Source of the DNA: UBA10649 sp965278945
GTDB taxonomy: Bacteria > Actinomycetota > Actinomycetes > S36-B12
Direction of reading: 5' to 3'
Assembly: GCA_965278945.1 (NCBI GenBank)
Contig: OZ257128.1
Span: 248,001 to 312,000 of the forward strand
DNA: 64,000 bases
Shown here: positions 8,837 to 17,062 of the stretch, in pieces
Layout: every line of letters starts with the position of its first letter
How positions within the stretch are numbered: the first letter of the stretch is position 1
Notes under the pieces: model-generated
Told to the model about the DNA's origin: nothing
Database searches by the model: none
Seen by the model: the letters and a program-made list of their open reading frames with translations, nothing else
Made by a program: the position numbers and the translations under genes

Positions 8837-10552
8837 ATGTCGCAGAAGGCCTGGCTCACCGATACCGAGCCCAGCACCCGCTTCACCGTCTACACGCGGC
8901 TGAACGCGGCCGACGTGATGTCGGACCCGATCACGCCGCTGGGCGCGACGATGTGCTGGATCCCGAACGTGCTGCCGGGCTGGGCCTCGGGCTACGTGGA
9001 GGACGTCTGCTTCACCGCCGAGGAACTCAGCGAGGAGGCGTCGGTAGGTGGCTTCTTCTACGGCTACCTCTACATCAACCAGAGCAACGTGCGCGTGCTC
9101 GGCATCCGCAAGGGAATGGGTTGGGAGGCGATCGACTCGATCTTCTTCAACTCGCCCGGCGCCCCGCCGCACGCCGAGTCTCCCCTCGACCAGAACGAGG
9201 AGCTGACGGCCGCGGGTGCGGCTCGTGCGGGTTGGGTGCTGACCACGTCGAAGTTCGAGAGCGGCGATGAGGACGCGGCCATCGCCGACCGGCTTCGCTC
9301 GGAGCGGCCCAACCTCAAGGCCCTGAGCAACCGCGCGCTGGTGGCCCGGGCTCGGTCGGTCATGCCATTCGAGCGGCTGGCCTGGCGCAGCGAGCAGATC
9401 GGCTCGTCCAACGCGGCTCTCGGCCCGGCCGTCGCGGGCGCGATGCTCGGTCCGGACAAGGCGCACCTGCTGGTGACCATCCTCGGCTTCGCCGGCGAGG
9501 TCGAGTCGGCTGCGCCGACCTATGCACTGTGGTCACTCTCGAGGACTGTTCGCAGCAGCCCTGACCTCTCCGCGCTCTTCGACTCGGGCGTCGACAACGT
9601 CGTCGCGAAACTGCCGACTACGGTCGGCGGCTTCTGGAGTGACTTCGCGGCCTTCATCGACGAGTTCGGCTATCGCGGTCCGAGCGAGTGGGACCTGGGC
9701 ACCGAGTCGTGGGAGTCCAAGCCCTCGCTCGCGCTTGCCCTGATTGACAAGATGCGCCAGCTCGACGACTCGGCCGCTCCGTCGTCGAAGCAGGCGGCAC
9801 ACGCCGCCGCGACGGACAAGGCAATGGCCGAGGCCACCGCAGGAATGGACGAGGCCACCGAGTCGGCGTTCCGCGGTGCGATCGGCTCTGCCCGACGCTT
9901 CGCCGGCTGGCGCGAGAGTGGCAAGTCCAGTTGCATCAAGATCATGAACGAGGCCCGGATGGCCCTCATCGAATTGGGCGAGCGGCTCGAGGCCGCCGGC
10001 GTGCTCGACCACTCTCGCCAGATCTTCATCGCCCTCGATGCCGAACTCGACTCGTTGGCGCTCGGGTCGTCCGCGCTCCTGGAGAACCTGCGTCAGCGCG
10101 AGGCCGACTGGAACGCGCTGAAGGACCTTGAGGTCCCGATGTTCCTCGACGGTTCCGCGCCGATGCCTGCCATCGCAGACCTGCCTCGCAAGGGCGCGAC
10201 CGCGACGACGCGTGCGGCGGTCGGGACGGTATTCAACGGAGCAGCCGCGTCGCAGGGCATCGCCGAGGGTCGCGTCCGGGTCGTGCTCGGCACCGATGCG
10301 ATCGGCGACTTCGAGCCCGGCGAGGTCCTCGTCGCGCCGCAGACTGATCCGTCGTGGACACCGTTGTTCATGGTCGCCTCTGCGGTCATCGTCAACACCG
10401 GCTCGATGGGGTCGCACGCCATGATCGTCGCGCGCGAGCTCGGCATCCCGTGCGTTGCCGGTCTGCCCGGCGCCACGACGATGCTCAAGACCGGAGATCT
10501 CGTCCGGGTCGACGGCGCCAAGGGCACCATCGAGGTCCTTGAGGTCGTCTAG
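8837..10552 (+). CDS. PEP-utilising enzyme-like protein, swivelling phosphohistidine domain, no ATP-grasp (paralogue 2)
   Basis: 571 residues from ATG 8837; an in-frame ATG at 8825 would add four. The inner start fits the paralogues, which begin three residues before the shared Trp (here AWLTDTEPS). Same architecture as 3380-5119: TRLNAADVMSDPITPLG at the N-terminus, FGYRGPSEWDLG in the middle, and a C-terminal mobile domain with GSHAMIVARELGIP (His527). No ATP-grasp domain. It stands alone after a 110-base gap and ends at a large hairpin (10568-10629). It is as diverged from paralogue 1 as from paralogue 3 by eye, which suggests different substrates rather than recent copies. Confidence 0.75.
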   Translation: MSQKAWLTDTEPSTRFTVYTRLNAADVMSDPITPLGATMCWIPNVLPGWASGYVEDVCFTAEELSEEASVGGFFYGYLYINQSNVRVLGIRKGMGWEAIDSIFFNSPGAPPHAESPLDQNEELTAAGAARAGWVLTTSKFESGDEDAAIADRLRSERPNLKALSNRALVARARSVMPFERLAWRSEQIGSSNAALGPAVAGAMLGPDKAHLLVTILGFAGEVESAAPTYALWSLSRTVRSSPDLSALFDSGVDNVVAKLPTTVGGFWSDFAAFIDEFGYRGPSEWDLGTESWESKPSLALALIDKMRQLDDSAAPSSKQAAHAAATDKAMAEATAGMDEATESAFRGAIGSARRFAGWRESGKSSCIKIMNEARMALIELGERLEAAGVLDHSRQIFIALDAELDSLALGSSALLENLRQREADWNALKDLEVPMFLDGSAPMPAIADLPRKGATATTRAAVGTVFNGAAASQGIAEGRVRVVLGTDAIGDFEPGEVLVAPQTDPSWTPLFMVASAVIVNTGSMGSHAMIVARELGIPCVAGLPGATTMLKTGDLVRVDGAKGTIEVLEVV

Positions 10553-10567
10553 TCCCAGAACATGCCT

Positions 10568-10629
10568 GTTGAGTGGCCAGTCGTGGGGGTATTCCGGCGA
10601 AGCCGGACTCCCACGACTGGCCACTCAAC
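10568..10629. terminator. Large two-tier hairpin between convergent genes
   Basis: Perfect 20-base inverted repeat: 10568-10587 pairs with 10610-10629. Inside it a second stem TCCGGC/GCCGGA (10593-10598, 10602-10607) closes a GAA loop. No T-run follows on either strand. The position between 10552 (+) and 10656 (-) suggests a bidirectional terminator. Compare 47180-47235 and 61693-61859. Confidence 0.7.
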
Positions 10630-10655
10630 GTGCGTAGGGGCCGGGTGGGCGACGG

Positions 10656-12611
10656 CTAGATCAGCTGGGCGAGCTCGAAGGCCTGGCGGGTGGCGAAGGT
10701 CACCCGACGCGGCGCGAAGGCATCGCCGAGCAGGTGCGTGCGCGGGTGGTGATGGGAGACGGCGCGATACAGCGCATCGTTCCCGATTCCTCCCGTGACG
10801 AGGACGACCGAATCAATGCCATCGATGCTGAACCGTCGGTCGCTGTACGCGTGCGCGAAGTCCACGCTGCCTTCGTGGATCTCGACGGCCCGCGCCATCT
10901 GGACGATCTCGACTCCCGCGCTGTCCAGGCTCGCGAACATCGCGCCCGCGTAGTACTTGCCGACCAGCGGCGAAGGCCCCGGCGTCTCGAAGGCGAGCAC
11001 CACCTCGTGGCCCAGATGCGCGAGGTGGTCGGCCACGCTCAGCGGTGCGGGGCCGTCATCGACGGCGAGCACGAGCACGCGGAGCCCGAGTGGTCGCCCG
11101 GTGCCCAGGACGGCCGCATCGCCACCGATCACGTGGGGCAAGAACTCCCCGGGGATGCCTGGCCGGCGGCCGCGCGCGCCCGTCGCGAAGGCGACCACGT
11201 CGGCATTGGCGTCCAGCACGTCGCGAACGGTTGCGCGTCGCCCCGCATAGACCTCGACTCCGAGGCGAGCAAGCCGATCGATCGACCAGTCGATCCAGTC
11301 TTGGTAGGGAGCGTTCGCGCGCAGACGTGCAGCAATCGCGAAGCGACCACCGAGCTCGGAGCCCGCCTCCCACAACTGCACGCGATGGCCTCGCTCGGCG
11401 CCGCACGCCGCAAGTTCCATCCCCGCGGGGCCGCCGCCGACGACGAGGACCGACTGCGGGCGCGGGCTGATCGTCACCTCGGTACGCGATTCACGACCCG
11501 CGCGGGCGTTGATGCCGCAGCCGAAGCTCAGGCCCTCGAGCGTGTAGCGGTGAATGCAGTCGCCGAGCGCGATGCACGGCCGGATCTGGTCCGCCCGCCC
11601 GTCCCTTGCCTTCCTCAGCCAGTGGCTGTCGGCGATCAGGGCGCGAACCATGCCCACCATGTCGGCCTGGCCCTCGGCGATCACTCGCTCGGCGGTCTCG
11701 GCGTGGACGACCCGCCCGACGTACAGGACCGGCTTTGCGGTCGCCGTCTTGACGCGCGCCGACAGCTCGGCCCAGTGCGCCTCCGGGTACATGCCGTGCT
11801 GGATGTACGAGACCGGTCCCCAGTTGCCGCCGACATCGAGGTTGAAGTAGTCGACGGTGCCGTCCTCGTCGAACGTGCGCACGACCTGGATGCAGTCCTC
11901 CAGCCCGTAGCCACCGTCCATGTACTGGTCCATGGTCAGGCGCAGGCCGAGCGTGATCGGACGGTCTACGCTCGCGCGGATCCCGTCGACGATCTCCCGA
12001 AGGAAGCGCAGCCTGTTCTCGAACGAGCCGCCGTACTCGTCGTTGCGCCTGTTCGTCAGGGGAGAAAGAAACCACTCGATCATGTCGTCGTGGTTGGCGT
12101 GCAGCTCGATGGAGTCGACGCCCGCGTTTGCTGCCATCACCGCTGACGCGACGTACTCGCTGATGATCCATGTGACCTCGGCGTGACTGAGCACGTGGAT
12201 GCCGCGGTGGTCCAGATACCCGGAGAACGTCGCGGAGGGCGCGCTCGGCATGCCGCCCTGCTGCACGAGCTGCACGCCCAGGTACGCGCCCTTCGCGTGC
12301 ACTCGCTCGGCGAAGCTGGACATCCGCTCGTGGAACTTCGGGTGCCGGAAGATCCCCGGCTCCTTCCCGAGCGCGCCGACGCCGGTCGGCTCGAACCCGG
12401 GAATATGGACGTGCTTCACGTGCCCGGTCGGACCGCCGATCCATTCGAAGCCGTCGTCGACGCGCGCCAGCCAGTAGTCGACAAGATCCTCGAAGCGCGC
12501 GTCGTCTGCGGTGAGAGAGCCAGCACCGCCTCCGTGCGTGGGGACGAAGAGCCGGTGGCTGAGCTTCATGGTTCCGACCGTGATCGGCCGGAGCGCAGCG
12601 CTCAGCGACAT
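10656..12611 (-). CDS. Old-yellow-enzyme/2,4-dienoyl-CoA reductase-type flavoprotein with altered Fe-S motif
   Basis: 651 residues. Residues 1-340 form an FMN TIM barrel of the NADH:flavin oxidoreductase family (LFVPTHGGGAGS, HANHDDMIEWFLSPLTN, the SFENRLRF motif). Residues 380-651 are a dinucleotide-binding domain starting VLVVGGGPAGMELA, as in 2,4-dienoyl-CoA reductase and trimethylamine dehydrogenase. Between them lies the 4Fe-4S motif, normally C-x2-C-x2-C-x12-C; here it reads CIALGDC...C with Cys346, Leu349, Cys352 and Cys365, so the second ligand is replaced. The cluster may be 3Fe-4S or absent. Start 12611 (MSLSAALRP) is chosen over an extension into the neighbouring gene. It lies 14 bases downstream of the alcohol dehydrogenase gene, in one operon. 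Confidence 0.85.
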   Translation of the reverse strand: MSLSAALRPITVGTMKLSHRLFVPTHGGGAGSLTADDARFEDLVDYWLARVDDGFEWIGGPTGHVKHVHIPGFEPTGVGALGKEPGIFRHPKFHERMSSFAERVHAKGAYLGVQLVQQGGMPSAPSATFSGYLDHRGIHVLSHAEVTWIISEYVASAVMAANAGVDSIELHANHDDMIEWFLSPLTNRRNDEYGGSFENRLRFLREIVDGIRASVDRPITLGLRLTMDQYMDGGYGLEDCIQVVRTFDEDGTVDYFNLDVGGNWGPVSYIQHGMYPEAHWAELSARVKTATAKPVLYVGRVVHAETAERVIAEGQADMVGMVRALIADSHWLRKARDGRADQIRPCIALGDCIHRYTLEGLSFGCGINARAGRESRTEVTISPRPQSVLVVGGGPAGMELAACGAERGHRVQLWEAGSELGGRFAIAARLRANAPYQDWIDWSIDRLARLGVEVYAGRRATVRDVLDANADVVAFATGARGRRPGIPGEFLPHVIGGDAAVLGTGRPLGLRVLVLAVDDGPAPLSVADHLAHLGHEVVLAFETPGPSPLVGKYYAGAMFASLDSAGVEIVQMARAVEIHEGSVDFAHAYSDRRFSIDGIDSVVLVTGGIGNDALYRAVSHHHPRTHLLGDAFAPRRVTFATRQAFELAQLI

Positions 12612-12624
12612 CTGCAGAACCTGA

Positions 12625-13674
12625 TCAAGGCACGATGACCGCACGCCCCTTGAGGTGCCCGGCCTCCAGAGCGGCATAGGCATCGAGCGCCTGGTCAAGC
12701 GGGTAGGTCGTGTACTCGGGCTTGATATGCCCGCCTGCCGCGAGCGCGAGGACCTCGCTCAGCTCCGAGCGCTTGCCCCAGTAGATCGATCGCACGCACA
12801 GTTCGTACGGTGCGGCGAAAAGGCCCATCGGGAACGTGCCCCCGCCTACCCCGACGATCGTCATGTCGCCCTGGACCTTCGCGCAGGCCACAGCCGTGGC
12901 CAATGTCGCGTCGATGCCCACGAAGTCGATGACGACATCGGCGCCCCGGCCGCCGGTGGCATCGCGAACCTGCGCAACCGCGTCCGCGGAATCGGAGCGG
13001 ACCGTGAGGTCGGCACCGCACCCGGACGCGAGCGAGAGAGCATCGTCCTTGAGGTCCATGGCGATGACGTTGGCCGCGCTCATCGCCTTGATGATCTGAA
13101 TGCCCATATGCCCAAGCCCGCCGACGCCGATGCACAGCGCGGTCGAGCCGGGGAGCAGCTTCGGCAAGGAGAGCTTGACCGCGTGATACGGCGTGAGCCC
13201 GGCATCGGTGATCGGCGCCGCCGCAACCGGATCCAGGCCGTCGGGTATGCGGACGAGATGGCGAGTGTCCGGAACGAGCATGAACTCGGCTTGCCCGCCG
13301 TCGACACCGAGGCCTCCGCCGAAGGCCGATCCGTAGCCGTCCAGGGGTGCGTGGCAGTAGGTGTCCTGGCCATCAGCGCAGGCCGCGCACGAGCCGCAGC
13401 CCCAGGGGCCGAACACCGCGACCGCGTCGCCGATCTCGAACCCCTCGACGCCGACGCCCAACTCGTGGACCCAGCCGGAGTTCTCGTGTCCGAGGGTGAA
13501 GGGCGGGCCCCAGGGGAACATGCCGTCGCCGAAGTCGTGGATGAGATGGAGGTCGCTGTGGCACAGTCCAGCGCCGGCGATCTTGACGATCACCTGGCCG
13601 GGCCCGGCGACCGGCACGGGTACCTCGACGAGCTCCGGATCGGTCTTCCAGGCAACCAGCTGTACGGCCTTCAT
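12625..13674 (-). CDS. Zinc-dependent alcohol dehydrogenase (MDR family)
   Basis: 349 residues. Catalytic zinc ligands Cys38 (GLCHSD) and His63-Glu64 (GHE). Structural zinc site Cys93, Cys96, Cys99 and Cys107. NAD-binding motif GVGGLGHMG near 180. This is an NAD(P)-dependent oxidation of an alcohol to aldehyde or ketone. The gene is first in a minus-strand operon with the flavoprotein gene, divergent from the winged-helix gene at 13817. The 142-base gap contains the palindrome at 13745-13758. Confidence 0.9.
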   Translation of the reverse strand: MKAVQLVAWKTDPELVEVPVPVAGPGQVIVKIAGAGLCHSDLHLIHDFGDGMFPWGPPFTLGHENSGWVHELGVGVEGFEIGDAVAVFGPWGCGSCAACADGQDTYCHAPLDGYGSAFGGGLGVDGGQAEFMLVPDTRHLVRIPDGLDPVAAAPITDAGLTPYHAVKLSLPKLLPGSTALCIGVGGLGHMGIQIIKAMSAANVIAMDLKDDALSLASGCGADLTVRSDSADAVAQVRDATGGRGADVVIDFVGIDATLATAVACAKVQGDMTIVGVGGGTFPMGLFAAPYELCVRSIYWGKRSELSEVLALAAGGHIKPEYTTYPLDQALDAYAALEAGHLKGRAVIVP

Positions 13675-13744
13675 GGGGTCTCCTCGCGTGTGATGATCGG
13701 ATCGTAATTACCGGGGAACCACGGCGTGTGTTTCTTTAGACTTT

Positions 13745-13758
13745 ATCTACATATAGAT
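13745..13758. promoter_or_regulatory. Near-perfect palindrome in the divergent 13675-13816 region
   Basis: ATCTACATATAGAT pairs at 12 of 14 positions. It lies between the divergent alcohol dehydrogenase and winged-helix/PPDK-like operons. The TTATCTA core resembles motif A at 38947-38962 (TTATCTATACAA), so it may be a weak member of the same operator set or the site of the winged-helix protein encoded next to it. Confidence 0.35.
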
Positions 13759-13816
13759 GCTGATGTCTGCGATAGTAGGACTTCCTAGCGATTGCGGACG
13801 GGACCGGGAGGAACCG

Positions 13817-14431
13817 ATGAATGACGTTGCCCTGAGTGACGCGGAGACCACTGCTCTGGTCGCCATGGTTGTTCGCGGCATGGCGCGTGGTGAGGCATCT
13901 GCAGAGCAGCAGTCGCTCGCCGAGGCCGGGCTCATCCTCATCAAGGGCCCGATCATGATGCCGACGCCGGCCGGTACCGAACTGGTCGGACAGAAGCTGC
14001 GGCTGCCTGACGATGCGCCCGAGCGCGAGCGGATCATGGCCACTTTCCGGCGGTTCCTGCCGATCAACCGCGATCTTCGCGACCTGTGCACCGCGTGGCA
14101 GCTGCGACCCGACGGCAGCGTGAACGATCACGCGGACGAGGGCTACGACGCCGACATCCGCGACCGTCTCGACGACATTGACGAGGCGATCGCCCCCCTC
14201 CTGAAGCGCTTCAGCGAGGACATCCCGAGCATTTCCGGCTATCGCGAGCGCCTGACCGAGGCGCTCGCCAAGCTCGACGACGGCGAGGACGCGTGGCTCG
14301 CCTCCCCGCTCGTCGACTCGTACCACACCGTGTGGATGCACCTGCACCAGCAACTCCTGCTCACGATCGGCATGAGCCGCAAGGAGGACGAAGAGCTCGA
14401 GGAGCAGCTGGTCTTGGGCGGCGGCGCGTGA
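13817..14431 (+). CDS. Hypothetical protein with winged-helix-like N-terminus, coupled to the PPDK-like gene
   Basis: 204 residues; no family recognised with certainty. Residues about 8-55 look like a winged helix: helix SDAETTALVAMVVRG, helix EQQSLAEAGLI, and a wing LIKGPIMMPTPAGTELV, where the TPAG turn is typical of MarR/PadR-like wings. The rest is mostly helical and acidic, with several Arg-Asp-rich helices and no membrane segment. Start 13817 follows GGGAGG; an upstream ATG at 13757 lies in the palindrome and lacks such a site. The stop overlaps the GTG of the PPDK-like gene, so the two products are made together. It could sense the state of that protein or bind DNA; both are inferences. 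Confidence 0.6.
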   Translation: MNDVALSDAETTALVAMVVRGMARGEASAEQQSLAEAGLILIKGPIMMPTPAGTELVGQKLRLPDDAPERERIMATFRRFLPINRDLRDLCTAWQLRPDGSVNDHADEGYDADIRDRLDDIDEAIAPLLKRFSEDIPSISGYRERLTEALAKLDDGEDAWLASPLVDSYHTVWMHLHQQLLLTIGMSRKEDEELEEQLVLGGGA

Positions 14432-16971
14432 CACCAGCGCCATGGACCCAACCGGTCGACGACGTCGGCCTCGTTCCGTTCGGCAGGGGGCTCGAGCGCG
14501 GGCTCGATGAGCGCTCGCTGTGCACGCGCGGAATCCAGCTCGAGACACTCGCCGGGCTCGGGCTTCCCGTTGCCGCGGGGTTGACAATCCCGGTGCCGAA
14601 CGTTCCCGGCCTCACCTCTCCGGACCGCGCCAAGGCAGCCGTCCGGCTGCTGGAGTCAATCTCCAACCGGAAGGTCGGCACCACGACCGAGTCCGGTGGG
14701 CTGGTCCTGCTCCGGCTGAGCGCGAGCGCGCCCGTCGTCGCCTCGGGCCTTCCCCCCGACCTGGTGTGCATCGGGGTCAAGGGCGCTCTTGTTCCCGAGG
14801 GCCTAGCGCCGAGCGTGGTCGCCGACCTGTCAGCCGCCTGGTGGAAGGCCGCATCGTTCATCGCCGAGAACGCCCTTGAGGTGCCTGCCGACGAGATCGG
14901 CACGCTGGCCATGGACATCGACGACGCCGCCGAGCGCATCGAGCCGCTGCTGAGACTGTGCGAGACCCACGGAAACTCCCCGTTCCCGACGAAGCCCTCG
15001 CATCAGGTTGCTGCAGGCGCTGCAGCGATGCTGGCGCGGTGGAACTCGCCGCGTGCTGCGCGTGCTCGCCGCAAGCAGAATCTTCCGCACGACCTTCCCT
15101 TGGCGCTGCATCTGGAGAACGTCGTCGTCACCGACCATGACGAGGAGGGCCACGGGCACGCGCTCTCGCGCGATCTCGTATCCGGGCAGTTCGCCCCGAA
15201 CGGCGCGTTCCGGCACGGCGTTCGCTCGAGCGGCGAACGGCAGAAGGTTGGCCATCCGCTGGGCTCGCTGCCTGACGGCGTGGAGATGCTCACCGGCGTC
15301 CTTGCCGAGCTCGAGGGCCGCCTGCGCAGCGCCGTCATCGTCGATTTCGAGTACGGCCCCGAGGGTCTCGCCCTCGTGGGCCTGGAGGAGATGCGGCGGC
15401 CGTCGGCAACGGTGGCCACGAGCCTCGCGGTGGACCTGGCGATCCGGGGAATCACCGATGAGCGCACGGCGGTTCGCAGCACTGAACCCGAGCATGTCCT
15501 GGAATTACTGCACCCGCAGCCTCGGCTGACCGGGAACGAGATCCCCTTCGTGTCGGGACTGGGAGCATCGCTCGGGGCAGCCGTCGGCCGTATCGCCCTC
15601 ACCAGCGAGGCGGCCGTCGAGATGACTGATGCCGGGGACTCAGTGCTGCTCGTCATGAGCGAGACCACGCCGGGCGATCTTCCCGGGATGATGGCCGCGA
15701 CCGGGATTCTCACCATCAACGGGGGATCGGCATCCCATGCCGCGGTTGTCGCCCGAGGGATGGGACGCCCCGCGATCTGTGGTGCGAGCGACCTGCGCAT
15801 CGACAAGGAGGCCGGGACCATCTCGGCCGGCCAGCTCACGCTTCCCGCTGGCGACGTGCTCTCGATCGACGGTGCCACCGGCATCGCGTACATCGGCGAG
15901 CTCACGATCGAACGCCCTAGCCCGTCGCCGAGCCTGACCACCCTGCTCGGCTGGGCCGATAACGCGCGCCGCCTGGGAGTGCGCGCCAACGCCGACAACG
16001 GCGTCGACGCGGCCACCGCGATCGACGCCGGTGCCGAGGGCATTGGCCTGTGCCGAACCGAGCACCAGTTCCTCGGTGACCGCCTCCCGCTCGTGCGTCG
16101 GGTGATCTTGTCGCATGACGCCGACGCGGAGGAGTCCGCCCTCGCGGCGCTGGCCCAGGCCCAGCGCGAGGACTTCCGCGAGTTGCTGCTTGCCGTGGGG
16201 GACCGCCCGGTGACCGTGCGCCTCCTTGACGCCCCCATGCACGAGTTCCTGCCTGCGACCGCTGCGGATGCTGAGGATGAGCACCAGGCACGCATGCTCG
16301 AGCACATGCACGAGGAGAACCCGATGCTCGGCGTGCGAGGAGTCCGCCTCGCACTGATGCATGAGGGCCTGTACCCCGCGCAGGTCGAGGGGCTGTTCAA
16401 CGCGTGGGTCGACGTCGTCTCGTCCGATGACATCCGCCCCGAGCTCGAGGTCATGATTCCGCTGATCTCGATCCCCGAGGAACTGGTGATGGTCCTGCGC
16501 CTGATCCGGCGGGTGAACCAGGAAGTCGCCACGCGTACCGGCGTCCTCGTCCCGTTCAAGATCGGGACGATGGTCGAGACACCGCGCGCAGCCCTCATGG
16601 CCGACAAGCTCGCGCAATGGGCCGAGTTCATCTCGTTCGGCACCAACGACCTGACCCAGCTGACCTATGGCTTCTCCCGCGACGATGTCGAGCGCCGCAT
16701 GCTCGGCACCTACCTGGAGAAGGGCCTGCTGACCGCGAGCCCCTTCGCCGAGCTGGACGATCTCGGGGTGTCCGTCCTGATGGAGATGGCGGCGGAGAAG
16801 GCTCGCTCGGTACGACCGGACATCAAGCTGGGCATCTGCGGGGAGCACGGTGGCGACCCGCCGTCCATCGCCATCTGCGAGCGGCTGAAGCTCGACTACG
16901 TGTCGTGCTCGCCGGCGAGAATCCCGCTCGCCAGGCTGGCTGCGGCGCACGCCGGGATGGACCCGAAGTGA
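14428..16971 (+). CDS. PPDK-like PEP-utilising enzyme with degenerate ATP-binding half
   Basis: 847 residues, close to the usual length of pyruvate phosphate dikinase. The central swivelling domain has GGSASHAAVVARG (His437). The C-terminal TIM barrel keeps the PEP/pyruvate site: GLCRTEH (Arg543), VRLLDAPMHEF (Arg598), MVETPRA (Glu717), GTNDLTQ (Asn740-Asp741) and CGEHGGD (Cys804). The N-terminal 325 residues align in outline with the PPDK nucleotide domain but the key motifs are altered: GGKG-type start reads CTRG, the VRSGA stretch reads LRLSASA, and the closing LQTR reads GLEE. It may therefore move phosphoryl groups from PEP to another partner rather than use ATP (inference). Alternatively it uses a different nucleotide pocket. 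Confidence 0.8.
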   Translation: MTPAPWTQPVDDVGLVPFGRGLERGLDERSLCTRGIQLETLAGLGLPVAAGLTIPVPNVPGLTSPDRAKAAVRLLESISNRKVGTTTESGGLVLLRLSASAPVVASGLPPDLVCIGVKGALVPEGLAPSVVADLSAAWWKAASFIAENALEVPADEIGTLAMDIDDAAERIEPLLRLCETHGNSPFPTKPSHQVAAGAAAMLARWNSPRAARARRKQNLPHDLPLALHLENVVVTDHDEEGHGHALSRDLVSGQFAPNGAFRHGVRSSGERQKVGHPLGSLPDGVEMLTGVLAELEGRLRSAVIVDFEYGPEGLALVGLEEMRRPSATVATSLAVDLAIRGITDERTAVRSTEPEHVLELLHPQPRLTGNEIPFVSGLGASLGAAVGRIALTSEAAVEMTDAGDSVLLVMSETTPGDLPGMMAATGILTINGGSASHAAVVARGMGRPAICGASDLRIDKEAGTISAGQLTLPAGDVLSIDGATGIAYIGELTIERPSPSPSLTTLLGWADNARRLGVRANADNGVDAATAIDAGAEGIGLCRTEHQFLGDRLPLVRRVILSHDADAEESALAALAQAQREDFRELLLAVGDRPVTVRLLDAPMHEFLPATAADAEDEHQARMLEHMHEENPMLGVRGVRLALMHEGLYPAQVEGLFNAWVDVVSSDDIRPELEVMIPLISIPEELVMVLRLIRRVNQEVATRTGVLVPFKIGTMVETPRAALMADKLAQWAEFISFGTNDLTQLTYGFSRDDVERRMLGTYLEKGLLTASPFAELDDLGVSVLMEMAAEKARSVRPDIKLGICGEHGGDPPSIAICERLKLDYVSCSPARIPLARLAAAHAGMDPK

Positions 16972-17010
16972 GAATCGGAACCCAGCCCGAAACAAAATAC
17001 TTGGAAGGCC

Positions 17011-17038
17011 TTGCATTTGTGGTCTCGGGCACTAATGT
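17011..17038 (+). promoter_or_regulatory. Promoter of the ABC transporter operon
   Basis: TTGCAT (17011-17016), 16 bases, TAATGT (17033-17038), followed by an AGGGAGG ribosome site just before ATG 17063. No palindrome is visible in the spacer. Confidence 0.45.
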
Positions 17039-17062
17039 TCTAGCGACCATGAGGGAGGCAAG

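Noticed and set aside
12655..13707. Long open frame (350 codons) on the plus strand
   Set aside because: It lies antisense to the zinc alcohol dehydrogenase gene, whose motifs are complete; the frame is an effect of high GC.
14428..16971. Enzyme I of the sugar phosphotransferase system
   Set aside because: Length, domain order and the GLCRTEH and CGEHGGD motifs are those of PPDK; there is no HPr or EII gene.
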